Of a DNA stretch of 64,000 nucleotides, positions 53,716 through 62,612 are shown one piece after another. Both the position numbers and the translations under genes were made by a program. The stretch covers positions 31,162 to 95,161 of the forward strand of contig VFJQ01000035.1 in the NCBI GenBank assembly GCA_009885995.1, read 5' to 3'. Position 1 is the stretch's first letter, and every line of letters begins with the position of its first letter. The DNA is from Verrucomicrobiota bacterium (GTDB lineage: Bacteria > Verrucomicrobiota > Verrucomicrobiia > Chthoniobacterales > Chthoniobacteraceae). Below the pieces are notes generated by a model. It saw only the letters and a list, made by a program, of their open reading frames with translations, was not told where the DNA came from and did not search any database.

Positions 53716-54885
53716 TTAGCCGGAAATATGCCGGAGCGCGAGGATCGATTCCTCCATCACGGGCAGGTCGATTTCGTGGACTTCGTGCCTCGCTCCGATG
53801 CCGCGCGGATAGGTGACGGTCAGTTCGCCGCCGAGATGCTCGCGGAAATCCTCGAGCCCCGCGAACACCAGGCGGGTGCCGTTCGCATCGCGTCGATCGA
53901 ACTCCTCGAACCACAGCGCGAAGCCGCTCGCGCGCAGGCCGTGGGCGATGGCGTCGAGTTCGTCCGCGCTGAGCCAGCCTTTCTTTTCCCCGTAGATGGA
54001 GTCGAGCAGCACGCCGGCGGCGACCGCTTCGCCGTGCGAGATGGCGAAGCCGGAGATGAGCTCGAGCTTGTGCGCGCTCCAATGGCCGAAATCGAGCGGG
54101 CGGGCGCGGCCATATTCAAAAGGATCGCCGCCAGTGCGGATGTGTTCGAGATGGATCTCGGCGCAGCGGCGCACGAGAGCCTCCATCGCCGCGTCGTCGC
54201 GCGCGGGGAATTTCGACGCATGAGTCGTGAGCCAGTCGAAGAACGGGCGGTCGCGGATGATCGAGACTTTCCATCCCTCGGCCACGCCGCAGAGCCAGTC
54301 GCGCAGCGGGAGCGTGCGGAGGAAGTCGAAGTCGTTCAGCACGGCGAAGGGCGGGGCGAAGGTGCCGAGCGCGTTCTTTCCGCCGAGGAAGTTCACGCCG
54401 TTTTTCACGCCGACACCGGCGTCGTTCTGCCCGAGCACAGTCGTGGGCACGCGCACCTGCCGCAGCCCGCGATGCACGAGCGCGGCAGCGAGGCCGACCG
54501 CGTCCATAACGGCGCCACCACCCACGATGATGACGAAGGACTGGCGATCGAGGTGATGCTCGAGCAGTTGGCGCATGAAGCCATCGACCAGCGCGAAGTC
54601 GTTCTTCACTGCTTCGCCGCCCGGGATGATCTGCGGTTCGCCGACGAGCGCGAGGCGGTCGGAGTGTCTGGCGAAGTAGGCGCGGATTTCTTCGATCAGC
54701 GCGGGCCGCGCCTTCGCGACGTGCGCATCGACATAGATCATCGCCCGGTGGCAGCGCTGCTCGGCCTTGCGATCGAGCGTGTCGGCGAGCACGGGATTGA
54801 GCGTGTCGAAAAGGCCGTGCGTGAAGACGACGGGGAATTCCCATTCGACGGCGATGCGCTGCTCGACGGTGTAGGTGGATTTCAC
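53716..54885 (-). CDS. eboD: EboD, 3-dehydroquinate synthase-like protein
   Basis: A 389-residue protein from a GTG at 54885. The dehydroquinate synthase fold is shown by VKNDFALVDGFMRQ, FVIIVGGGAVMDAVGLAAAL, HRGLRQVRVPTTVLGQNDAG, VGVKNGVNFLGGKNALG and SHGEAVAAG. NAD- and metal-binding residues appear conserved. In ebo clusters it is thought to act on an unknown metabolite rather than in the shikimate pathway. It overlaps the phosphodiesterase stop (GTGA) and precedes eboE. Confidence 0.9.
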   Translation of the reverse strand: MKSTYTVEQRIAVEWEFPVVFTHGLFDTLNPVLADTLDRKAEQRCHRAMIYVDAHVAKARPALIEEIRAYFARHSDRLALVGEPQIIPGGEAVKNDFALVDGFMRQLLEHHLDRQSFVIIVGGGAVMDAVGLAAALVHRGLRQVRVPTTVLGQNDAGVGVKNGVNFLGGKNALGTFAPPFAVLNDFDFLRTLPLRDWLCGVAEGWKVSIIRDRPFFDWLTTHASKFPARDDAAMEALVRRCAEIHLEHIRTGGDPFEYGRARPLDFGHWSAHKLELISGFAISHGEAVAAGVLLDSIYGEKKGWLSADELDAIAHGLRASGFALWFEEFDRRDANGTRLVFAGLEDFREHLGGELTVTYPRGIGARHEVHEIDLPVMEESILALRHISG

Positions 54886-56153
54886 GCGCGAACCTCCATC
54901 CAGGTCTGCACGCGGGCGACGAGATCGAGCACGGTCGCGGGCGCGGCGTCGAAGGCGAGCGACGACATCCACGCCACTTCGCCGCCGGCGCCGTGTGTGC
55001 CGTGGATCTTCGTGGTGTCGAAGCTCACGCTGCCGGGCGGCCAGCCGAAGAACAGCTCGCACGGGTCGTAGCCTGGCTTGTTGTGGATATCCACGTGGCT
55101 AGCGTAATCGGGCGCGGTCTTCTTTTCAAACCACGGATAGGCGAACCACGCGCCGTGTTCCGCGACGATGAGCAAGTCGCCGCTGCGCGCGTGGCCAAGG
55201 CCGCGGGCGCGCTGCTGCTCACGCGTGAGCACCTCGGCGACACCGGGCACTTTCGCGAGCACCTCAGCGGCGGCATCGCGCGCGTCGTCGTCGCGGCAAT
55301 AGACGTTCGCGATTTGATGATCCACGACGGCGAACGCGCGGCTCGCGAAGAAATCCGTGTAATCCATCTGCTTGATCTCGCGCGGCGTGAAGAGTCCGGC
55401 GTCGCGCAGCGCGCGGTTCGGGAAGATGGCGCCGCGGGTGACCGGCTCGATCGCGTAGTCGCCGACGAAAATGAAATCGTAACCGTGCTCCGCGCACGCG
55501 GCCTTGATGCGCGTGATGTAGCCGAGCACGACGTCGAGCGCCTTGCGCGCGGGTTCGCCGTCGGGGCCGTGGCGCTGGAGGTCGTAGTCGAGGTGCGGCA
55601 CGTAGGTGAAGAGCGCGTCGGGCGCGAACTCAGTCCCCATCACGCCGCAGATCGCATCGATGATCCAGTCGCTCGACTTGTGATTCGCGAGCGGGCCCCA
55701 GTAGTTCATCAAATTGAACGGGCGGCCGATGATCTCGGTGAGCCGCGCTTCGAGTTGCGGCGGCTGCGTGTAGCAGCTCTGGATCATGCCGCCGCTGTGC
55801 TTGTGGATCGGCGCGGGCGTCACGACGAGGTCCACGTTTTCGCCCATGCTCTGCTGCCAGAACATCGTGCCGACCGTCCCGCCGTTCGCGCGGAACTTGT
55901 CCCAGATCCGAGGCCCCTCGACGAGCCGCGCGCTCTGCTCCCAAAACAGCACCTTCGTCAACTCGGGGAAGTAGAGCCCGTTTGCCACGAGCCCGTGTTC
56001 ACGCGGCAGCGCGCCGGTGCGGAAGCTCGCCTGGAAGACGCACGTCAGCCCCGGGAAGATCGTCTCCGCAGGCCGGAACTCCGCGCGATCGCGCACGAGA
56101 TTCCAGCCGAGGGCGGCGAATTGGACGACGAGGAGTTTGCGGGATGCGGGCAC
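54882..56153 (-). CDS. eboF: EboF-like nucleotide pyrophosphatase/alkaline phosphatase superfamily protein
   Basis: A 423-residue protein beginning MPASRKLLVVQFAALGWNLV. The catalytic residues of the superfamily are visible in FPGLTCVFQASFRTG, ATVIFVGDYAI-like FIFVGDYAIEPV and DLLIVAEHGAWFAYPWF; HVDIHNKPGYDPCELFFG and HGTHGAGG supply the C-terminal His ligands. It would hydrolyse a phosphodiester or phosphate ester. It is coupled to eboD by GTGA and follows eboC by 82 bases. Confidence 0.85.
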   Translation of the reverse strand: MPASRKLLVVQFAALGWNLVRDRAEFRPAETIFPGLTCVFQASFRTGALPREHGLVANGLYFPELTKVLFWEQSARLVEGPRIWDKFRANGGTVGTMFWQQSMGENVDLVVTPAPIHKHSGGMIQSCYTQPPQLEARLTEIIGRPFNLMNYWGPLANHKSSDWIIDAICGVMGTEFAPDALFTYVPHLDYDLQRHGPDGEPARKALDVVLGYITRIKAACAEHGYDFIFVGDYAIEPVTRGAIFPNRALRDAGLFTPREIKQMDYTDFFASRAFAVVDHQIANVYCRDDDARDAAAEVLAKVPGVAEVLTREQQRARGLGHARSGDLLIVAEHGAWFAYPWFEKKTAPDYASHVDIHNKPGYDPCELFFGWPPGSVSFDTTKIHGTHGAGGEVAWMSSLAFDAAPATVLDLVARVQTWMEVRA

Positions 56154-56235
56154 GGATTTAGGGGCGGGTAGAAAAGCATGAATCCCCGGTCACGCCAGCC
56201 TGCCGAGCGGCAGGAGAAATTTCGCCTAAGCCGCT

Positions 56236-57141
56236 TCAACTCGCGTAGAAACGCCGCCCGACGATCCGCGAGACCGGCATCAGCACGAGCAGCGCGATGG
56301 CTGTCGCGCGCGCCTGCATGGTGAACGGGAAGGTGAGGCACAGTGCCGCTTGCAGCGGCAGCAGCACGCGGATGAGCGCGCCGATCGACGGTGGAAGCGG
56401 AGGCGCGGGCTTGCGGAAAAGCCGGCCCGCTTCCGCGGAGGCGAAGGCGAGCGCGATCGCGAACATCGTCGTCGCGAGTCGCTGGAAGATGGGGCCGAGG
56501 CCGAAGTGAAAGAGCAGCGTCGCGCCGAAGAGCACGAGCGCCGGGAGCACGCGAGCGAAGACCGGCGCGCTGGGCCGCGTCTCATGCCGCGCGAGATTCG
56601 TCACCGCGGCGATATAGGCGGTGAGGATGATCGCGCCCATGAGGACGATGCCCGCTTGCGGCCACGCTTGCTGCGTCGCGGCGACGGCGCCGAGCCACAG
56701 GCTGAGCCCGCGGCACGCGCCCATGTTCATCGCGCCGAGCACGGGGATATTCTTGGTCACGCCGTTGTAGCAGCCGATGCACAGCGCGAGTGCGATCGCC
56801 ACGACCGAGCCCGCCTGCCCCGCGACCAGTGTCATCGCCGCGAGCCCGACCAGCGTGAGCGCGCCGCAGGCGATCTTCGCTGCGCGCACCGGCACCGCGC
56901 CGCTCGGCAGCGGGCGATCCGGGCGTTCGCGCCGGTCTTCGTCGAGATCGAGCAGATCGTTCAGCACCAGCCCGGCGCTGTAGAGGCAAAGGCTCGCGAG
57001 CACTGCGAGCGCGGCGCGCGGATCGAGGAGAGCCTTGCCGCCATTTGCCGCCCCGTAGGCGAGGAGGAAGCCCGCGAGCGGGTCACCGGGGACGGTGAAG
57101 AGATTCGGTGCGCGGAGGAGCTGGAGCCAGTGGCGAAACAT
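56236..57141 (-). CDS. eboC: EboC, UbiA-family prenyltransferase-like membrane protein
   Basis: A 301-residue protein beginning MFRHWLQLLRAPNLFTVPGD and PLAGFLLAY, with eight or nine hydrophobic helices. The first Asp-rich motif is NDLLDLDEDRRERPDRPLPS (NDxxDxxxD), typical of UbiA enzymes; the second is weaker (NLARHETRPSA). It would transfer a prenyl group within the membrane. It heads the ebo group, divergent from hldD with a 60-base gap that should contain both promoters. Confidence 0.88.
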   Translation of the reverse strand: MFRHWLQLLRAPNLFTVPGDPLAGFLLAYGAANGGKALLDPRAALAVLASLCLYSAGLVLNDLLDLDEDRRERPDRPLPSGAVPVRAAKIACGALTLVGLAAMTLVAGQAGSVVAIALALCIGCYNGVTKNIPVLGAMNMGACRGLSLWLGAVAATQQAWPQAGIVLMGAIILTAYIAAVTNLARHETRPSAPVFARVLPALVLFGATLLFHFGLGPIFQRLATTMFAIALAFASAEAGRLFRKPAPPLPPSIGALIRVLLPLQAALCLTFPFTMQARATAIALLVLMPVSRIVGRRFYAS

Positions 57142-57201
57142 TGCTGGTTGAACAACACCACGGCGCTTGCCCAATCGGCAATCCGCAATCACCAATCACT
57201 C

Positions 57202-58194
57202 ATGCTCTCCAAACGCATCCTCGTCACCGGCGGCGCCGGCTTCATCGGCAGCGCGCTCGTCTGGGCGCTCAATCAGCGCGGGATCGACAACATCCTCATC
57301 GCCGACCTGCTCAAGACCGATGAGAAGTGGAAGAACCTCGTGCCGCTGCGCTTCGCCGACTACATGGAGGGCGACGACCTCCTCCGGCTCGCCCGCGAAG
57401 ACAGCCCGCAGCTCGCGGACATCAGCTGCGTCTTCCACCTCGGCGCATGCAGCGCGACGACCGAGCGCGACGCGAGCTATCTCATCCGGAACAACTACGA
57501 GTTCACCCGCGACCTCGCCGCGTGGGCGCTCGGGCGCGGCGCGCGCTTCGTCTATGCCAGCAGCGCCGCGACCTACGGCGACGGCGAGCGCGGCATGAGC
57601 GACTCCGCCGATCTCACCACGCTGCGCCCGCTGAATATGTATGGCTACTCGAAGCACCTCTTCGACACGCACGCCGCGCGCAGCGGCCTGCTCGACCGCA
57701 TCGTCGGCGTGAAATACTTCAACGTCTTCGGCCCGAACGAAGCGCACAAAGCCGACATGCGCAGCCTCGTCCACAAAGCCTACGGGCAGGTCGTCGAGAG
57801 CGGCGTGATCAAGCTCTTCGCCAGCGACCGGCCCGACTACGCCGACGGGGAGCAGAAGCGGGACTTCCTCTACGTGAAAGACGCCGTGGAGATGACGATC
57901 CACCTCGCCGAGACCGCGAGCGCGAGCGGCCTCTACAATCTCGGCAGCGGCGAAGCGAACTCCTGGAACACGCTCGCCCGCGCGATCTTCGCCGCCCTCG
58001 ATCGTGAGCCGCGCATCGACTACATCCCCATGCCCGAGGTGCTGAAGGCGAAGTATCAATACTTCACCCAAGCCGACATCGGGAAGCTGCGCGCCAGCGG
58101 TTACGCCCGTGCGCTCACCCCGCTCGCCGAGGCCGTGGCTGACTACGTGCGCGGGTATCTGGTGCCGGGGCGGTATCTGGGGGACGAGGCGTAA
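57202..58194 (+). CDS. hldD: ADP-L-glycero-D-manno-heptose 6-epimerase
   Basis: A 330-residue protein beginning MLSKRILVTGGAGFIGSALV (NAD-binding GxxGxxG). HLGACSATTERDASYLIRNN is characteristic of HldD, with YASSAATYGDG and the YxxxK pair in MYGYSKHLFD. It converts ADP-D-glycero- to ADP-L-glycero-D-manno-heptose for the lipopolysaccharide core. This implies a Gram-negative outer membrane with heptose. The long frame upstream of the ATG is a shadow of eboC. Confidence 0.93.
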   Translation: MLSKRILVTGGAGFIGSALVWALNQRGIDNILIADLLKTDEKWKNLVPLRFADYMEGDDLLRLAREDSPQLADISCVFHLGACSATTERDASYLIRNNYEFTRDLAAWALGRGARFVYASSAATYGDGERGMSDSADLTTLRPLNMYGYSKHLFDTHAARSGLLDRIVGVKYFNVFGPNEAHKADMRSLVHKAYGQVVESGVIKLFASDRPDYADGEQKRDFLYVKDAVEMTIHLAETASASGLYNLGSGEANSWNTLARAIFAALDREPRIDYIPMPEVLKAKYQYFTQADIGKLRASGYARALTPLAEAVADYVRGYLVPGRYLGDEA

Positions 58195-58231
58195 GTGGTG
58201 CCGGGAACGGCATCTCGGAGATGAGGCGGAA

Positions 58232-58318
58232 GCGCCAACGGCGCGTCCGCCGAAAGCCCAGCCCGCCAGGGCTGGGAAGCGGATTCCCGTCGAAGACCGA
58301 GCCCTGAAAGGGCGTCCC
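58232..58318 (+). repeat. REP hairpin triplet on the left of the RAYT gene
   Basis: Three hairpins in order: GCGCC-AAC-GGCGC (58232-58244), CCCAGCCC-GCCA-GGGCTGGG (58257-58276) and GAGCCCTGAAAGGGCGTCCC (58299-58318). The last ends one base before the RAYT stop codon. The right-hand triplet mirrors this order; the gene-proximal units are inverted copies with one mismatch in 20. Confidence 0.88.
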
Positions 58319-58771
58319 TCACTCCCACACATACCGTTCATCGAACGCCATGCCGTGCCGTTGCAAGAGCGCGCGGAGTTCATCCTGAAACGTTTGCTTG
58401 CGATGATGTCCGTGCTGCCCGCGGATGTAGTCGCGCACGGTTTCGACCTGCGACTGGCTCACGGAAAACGCGCCGTATCCGCCCTGCCAATAGAACTCAC
58501 TCCACGGCGGTCCGAGCGTCTTGAACCATCCCGAAGTGCTCGTCTTCGTCTTCTCCACGAGCTTCGCGACCGTGACTGTGCGCGCGAGGACGCAGAGGAT
58601 GTGAACATGATCGGGCTCCGAGTTCATCTCGAGGCTTGGGCAATCGAGGTTCTTGAGCACGCTCAGCGTGTAGGCGTGAAAGCGGTCGCGGATGTCGTCG
58701 GTGATCCATGGTTTGAGAAGGCGCGTGCTCCACACGAGATGGATGAGGACGTGGGCGAGGGATTGCGGCAT
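58319..58771 (-). mobile_element. REP-associated tyrosine transposase (Y1/IS200-like, RAYT)
   Basis: A 150-residue intact protein beginning MPQSLAHVLIHLVWSTRLLK. The HUH metal motif is in EPDHVHILCVLARTVT, and the catalytic Tyr is within VRDYIRGQHGHHRK. The H-x-H and Y spacing match Y1_Tnp. RAYT enzymes cut and paste or copy REP hairpins; they are domesticated single-copy relatives of IS200. The gene is squeezed between two REP triplets, with only six bases from its ATG to the right-hand palindrome. Confidence 0.92.
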
Positions 58772-58777
58772 AGCTGG

Positions 58778-58866
58778 GGGACGCCCGTTCAGGGCTCGAC
58801 GAAGGTGCGGCGTTTTACACCCAAGGCTGCGCCTTGGGCTATCGGAGTTTTGCGCCGTTGGCGCAA
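58778..58866 (+). repeat. REP hairpin triplet on the right of the RAYT gene
   Basis: In order: GGGACGCCCGTTCAGGGCTC (58778-58797), CCCAAGGC-TGC-GCCTTGGG (58820-58838) and TTGCGCC-GTT-GGCGCAA (58850-58866). The first is the inverted copy of the left triplet's gene-proximal unit. The RAYT promoter and ribosome binding site must lie within or beyond this palindrome. Confidence 0.88.
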
Positions 58867-58956
58867 GCGGGGCGGGAAGCTGCGGATCGCGAATCCATCA
58901 CGCGGCATCCAAGGAAATGCGTTGAACCGGTGCACGGCCTGCGGCCCAATTCGTGG

Positions 58957-60552
58957 ATGATCGCCCGCTTTCTCCTGCTCCTCGCGCTGCTGCCGGCTCC
59001 CCTCTGCGCGCAGTGGCTCGGGCATGCGGGCGATCCGCAGCACACAGGGCTCGCGCCGGTGAAGTCCCTGCCGCTCGATCGCATCGTGTGGTCCATGTCG
59101 GTGGATGAAACTTCGCCCACCGAGCCGATCCTCATCCACTACGGTTCGCCCCTCGCCACGCCGCAGAATACCATCGTGGTCCCGGTGCGCGGGAGCGGCG
59201 GGCAGTATTGCATCGACGCCGTCCGCGGCAGCGATGGCACGCTGCTCTGGGATGTGATGACCGACTTCGTCAACGCACCCTCCGACGGCAACTGGGTGCC
59301 GAATTTCTCGCCCACGCTTACGCCGTCGGGCGCGCTGTATTACCAGGGCATCGGCGGCACCGTCTATCGCGTGGCCGACGCCAACGCCACGTCCGTCTCC
59401 CCGGAGCGGATCAGCTTCCTGCCCGACTACATGGCGAACAAAGCGGCCTACGATGCGAGCGTCTTCATCAGCACGCCGATCACCTCCGACACGGCGGGGA
59501 ATATCTACTTCGGTTACGAGGTGAGCGGCACGGCGCCCGGCGGGCTGACGAGCGGCATCGCCCGCATCGCGCCGAATGGAACGGCCGCCTACGTGGCCGC
59601 AAGTGCGATCACGGGACCGGCGGGCGTGACCGGGCTTCGGCTCGGCACGAACAGCGCCCCGGCGCTCTCGCTGGACGGATCGAAGGTGTATCTCGGGCTT
59701 CAAGGAATGACCGGCGATAGCCAGGGCAGCGACTATCTCGCGGCGATCGACAGCGCGACCCTCGCGCCGCTGCACAACGTCGCGCTCACCGGCTACATCG
59801 ACGACGCGGGCACGACCTCACCCACGGTCGGGCCGGATGGGCGCGTCTATTTCGGCACGCTCCCTGGCTATCACTTCCGCGGCACACTCGGGAACTTCTC
59901 CGCCGATCTCTCGCAGAGCTTCACACCGGGTTCGTTCGGCTGGGATGAAACGGTGTCCATCGTCCCCAGGTCGATGGTCCCGAGCTACACGGGCACCTCG
60001 ACCTACCTCATCTTCTCCAAATACAACGACTACAAGGAAGCCGGCGGCACCGGTATCAACAAACTCGCCATCCTCGATCCGAACGACACGCAGATCGATC
60101 CGGTCACGGGCCAGCCGGTGATGAAGGAAATCCTCACCATCGCCGGCGTGACGCCCGATCCCACGCTGCCCTTCGTGCGCGAGTGGTGCATCAATGCCGC
60201 CGTCGTCGATCCCTTCACCCACTCGATCCTCGCGAACAGCGAGGACGGCATGCTCTACCGCTGGGATCTGTGGACGAACACCTTCAGCGAGGCGATCGAG
60301 TTGTTCGCCGAGGGCGCGCGCGAAGCCTACACGCCCACCATGCTCGGCCCCGATGGCACCACCTACGCGATCAACCGCGCCGTCCTCTTCGCCATCGTGC
60401 CCGAGCCCTCGTCCGCCGCACTGCTCGCCGCTGGGGCGCTGCTGCTGGCGCGGCGGCGTGTAGGGCAAGCGCACCGCTTGCCGGGATGTGACTTCATTCC
60501 CGGCAAGCGGTGCGCTTGCCCTACAGCCGGAACGCGCAGCCACCGGATTTGA
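58957..60552 (+). CDS. Secreted beta-propeller with PEP-CTERM signal and extended tail
   Basis: A 531-residue protein with a signal peptide (MIARFLLLLALLPAPLCAQ). QQ-type propeller segments include LDRIVWSMSVDETSPT, DGTLLWDV and ALSLDGSKVYLGLQG. A PEP-CTERM sorting signal, VPEPSSAALLAAGALLLARR R, lies at residues about 480-501. It would normally end within a few residues, but 30 more (VGQAHRLPGCDFIPGKRCAC...) are added by an inserted palindrome. Whether the exosortase still recognises it is uncertain. Its start follows the RAYT REP triplet. Confidence 0.82.
   Translation: MIARFLLLLALLPAPLCAQWLGHAGDPQHTGLAPVKSLPLDRIVWSMSVDETSPTEPILIHYGSPLATPQNTIVVPVRGSGGQYCIDAVRGSDGTLLWDVMTDFVNAPSDGNWVPNFSPTLTPSGALYYQGIGGTVYRVADANATSVSPERISFLPDYMANKAAYDASVFISTPITSDTAGNIYFGYEVSGTAPGGLTSGIARIAPNGTAAYVAASAITGPAGVTGLRLGTNSAPALSLDGSKVYLGLQGMTGDSQGSDYLAAIDSATLAPLHNVALTGYIDDAGTTSPTVGPDGRVYFGTLPGYHFRGTLGNFSADLSQSFTPGSFGWDETVSIVPRSMVPSYTGTSTYLIFSKYNDYKEAGGTGINKLAILDPNDTQIDPVTGQPVMKEILTIAGVTPDPTLPFVREWCINAAVVDPFTHSILANSEDGMLYRWDLWTNTFSEAIELFAEGAREAYTPTMLGPDGTTYAINRAVLFAIVPEPSSAALLAAGALLLARRRVGQAHRLPGCDFIPGKRCACPTAGTRSHRI
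60460..60524 (+). repeat. 27-bp perfect inverted repeat at the 3' end of the PEP-CTERM gene
   Basis: GTAGGGCAAGCGCACCGCTT plus GCCGGGA (60460-60486) is perfectly mirrored at 60498-60524, with an 11-base loop. Ends GTAGGG/CCCTAC are shared with the palindromes at 22574, 26862 and (as GTAGCG) 47027. It replaces the end of the PEP-CTERM protein and could act as a terminator-like hairpin. Confidence 0.9.
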
Positions 60553-60603
60553 TGACCGCACCGGGGTTGCAATCCGGCGCGGCCTTACCACTCTCCGCCC
60601 CGC

Positions 60604-62151
60604 ATGAAACTCGCCCTCGCCTTCCTCGCCACGTCCACCTTCGCGTTCGCCGCTGCCGACTTCCCGCAATGGCGCGGCCCGCAGCGCAACGGGGTGCTCG
60701 CCGATTCGCCGAAGCTCCTCGATGCGATGCCGAAGGACGGACTCAAGGACCTATGGGAGAGCGAGAAGATCCCCGCCCAGGATGATGGCGGGCTTTCCAG
60801 CCCGATCGTCGCCGATGGGAAGGTGTATCTCGCCGTCGTCTGGCATCGCAACGAACCGAGCACCACGCGGCAGATCAACGAAATCGTCGTCCGCCAGCTC
60901 GGCTGGCAAAACCCCGCATCGCTCGGCAAGGAGGTCATCGACAGGATGGAGAAAACTCGCGAGGCGCTCGACCCGAAACTGCGCGGTGGCAAACTCGAGG
61001 AATTCACGCAGAAGTGGATCGACGAAAACCTCGACAAGAAGCAGCAGCAGCTCTTCGCCGGCATGGTCAAAGCCCGCTTCGCCAAGGGCAAGCTCGCCAT
61101 CCCGTTCGGCGTGCTCGAAACGCTCGACAAGAACTCCGAAAAAGTCTTCGCCAGCGACGCGGAGATGAAGGCGTGGCTCGACGCGCAGGGCTGGAGCGAC
61201 ACGATCAAGGCGCAGATCGTCGCCGCCGTCCCACCGACCATCCGCATGGCGAATGATGCCGTCATCTGCCTCGATCTCGCGACTGGCAAGACGCTCTGGA
61301 AGACCGAGCTGCCTGGCGCCGCCGTGGGTCGCGGCGGATCGTCCACACCCGTCGTGGGCGATGGGAAAATCTTCGCCGTCGCCAGCACCCGCGTGTGGGC
61401 GCTCGACGCCGCCACCGGCCAGCTCGCCTGGCAGACCCCGCTCGACAAAAAGCGCGGCATCGGTTCCTCGCCGCTTCCACCGGTGCTCGTCGTGAACATC
61501 GACAAGCTCGTCGCCTACGACGCCGCGACCGGCAAAGAGCTCTGGAAGCAGGAGAAAGCCGGCGGCGGCAACTCCTCGCCCGCCTCGTGGAGGGCAGGGG
61601 ACAAGACGCTCGTCCTCGCCAATGGCCGCGCCGGTCTCGATGCCGTCGATTTGAAAACCGGCGCCATCCTCTGGACCGCTCCCGGCGGCGGCGACAGCAC
61701 CCCCGCGATCTCCGGCGACACGCTCGTGGTCCAGACGCGCAAGCCCGAGATCGGTCTCATCTGTTACGCGCTCGCCACCGTCGGCGCCACGAAGCGCTGG
61801 AACTTCCCCATCGACGCCCGCCGCACGCAGGCGAGCCCGATTATCCACGGCGGCGTTGTCTATTTCATCGAAGACGACGACGCCTATTGCTTCGACCTCG
61901 CCACCGGCAGCCAGCGCTGGACGCAACCCTTCCCGGCCCAAATCTCCTCACCGCTTCTCGCCGACGGAAAGATCTTCTTCCTCGGCAACAACGGCAACTC
62001 CCTCGTCGCCATCAAAGCCGATCCCGCCGCCTTCACCGACCTCGGCCGCGCCACCGTCCGCGCGCAATGGGTGCCGTCCCCGTGCATCGCCGACGGCAAG
62101 CTCATCCTGCGCATGAAGGATAGCGTGAAAGCCTGGTCGCTCGTGCCGTAG
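60604..62151 (+). CDS. Secreted PQQ-like beta-propeller protein
   Basis: A 515-residue protein with a signal peptide (MKLALAFLATSTFAFAAA). It starts DFPQWRGPQRNGVL, the WRGP signature also seen in the 14467 gene. Blade motifs ATGKTLWKTE, ATGQLAWQTP, ATGKELWKQE and ATGSQRWTQP are regular. Residues about 90-200 form a helical insertion (EVIDRMEKTREALDPKLRGG) not typical of the family. It follows the PEP-CTERM gene by 51 bases. Confidence 0.85.
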   Translation: MKLALAFLATSTFAFAAADFPQWRGPQRNGVLADSPKLLDAMPKDGLKDLWESEKIPAQDDGGLSSPIVADGKVYLAVVWHRNEPSTTRQINEIVVRQLGWQNPASLGKEVIDRMEKTREALDPKLRGGKLEEFTQKWIDENLDKKQQQLFAGMVKARFAKGKLAIPFGVLETLDKNSEKVFASDAEMKAWLDAQGWSDTIKAQIVAAVPPTIRMANDAVICLDLATGKTLWKTELPGAAVGRGGSSTPVVGDGKIFAVASTRVWALDAATGQLAWQTPLDKKRGIGSSPLPPVLVVNIDKLVAYDAATGKELWKQEKAGGGNSSPASWRAGDKTLVLANGRAGLDAVDLKTGAILWTAPGGGDSTPAISGDTLVVQTRKPEIGLICYALATVGATKRWNFPIDARRTQASPIIHGGVVYFIEDDDAYCFDLATGSQRWTQPFPAQISSPLLADGKIFFLGNNGNSLVAIKADPAAFTDLGRATVRAQWVPSPCIADGKLILRMKDSVKAWSLVP

Positions 62152-62182
62152 GGCACTGCTGACTAAGGCGAGGAGAGAGGAG

Positions 62183-62266
62183 AATCCGCAGATTACGCGG
62201 ATTTCCACAGATCAGGCACGGCGCTGTCCCGCCGAAATCTGCGTCCATCCGCGCAAGCTGCGGATT
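62183..62266 (+). repeat. Intergenic AATCCGCAG/CTGCGGATT repeat
   Basis: AATCCGCAGATTACGCGGAT (62183-62202) is partly mirrored by AATCTGCGTCCATCCGCG and CTGCGGATT up to 62266. Sequences of the type CCGCAGATTACGCGGATT are common intergenic repeats in many bacteria. It fills most of the 129-base gap between the propeller gene and the next minus-strand gene. Confidence 0.65.
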
Positions 62267-62280
62267 CGATCAGCGTTTCC

Positions 62281-62562
62281 CTACCGCCGCAGCGCCTGGA
62301 TGAGTTCGTCGAGCTTATTGATCACGTCCTGCATCTGGCTCTGGCTGTAGCCGCCGTCGGCAAACTGGCCCAGCGTGGCTACGGCATTGCTATTGCTGGA
62401 GCTGGCGGCGATCGCCGCATACTGCGCGGCATTCGCTGCGGTGGTCACATATTCCGGCGTGGCGCGGGCCTGGATCAGCGCATTGAGCGCCTGGAGCTGC
62501 GCGCGCATCTGCGCCGCGTCGATCAGCGTGTTTTCCTGCGGGAGATTGGGATCGTAGGGCAT
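62281..62562 (-). CDS. Small helical unknown protein
   Basis: A 93-residue protein beginning MPYDPNLPQENTLIDAAQMR. The body is helical and Ala/Gln-rich, with AQLQALNALIQARATPEYVT and a low-complexity AAIAASSSNSNA stretch. There is no signal peptide. It follows the broken paralog at 62.6 kb on the same strand (50-base gap), so the two probably belong together. I recognise no function. Confidence 0.55.
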   Translation of the reverse strand: MPYDPNLPQENTLIDAAQMRAQLQALNALIQARATPEYVTTAANAAQYAAIAASSSNSNAVATLGQFADGGYSQSQMQDVINKLDELIQALRR

Positions 62563-62612
62563 GGAGGGGAAGGCGGGACTGGGAGACTTGTAGAAGGGGA
62601 GATCGGGAGAGG

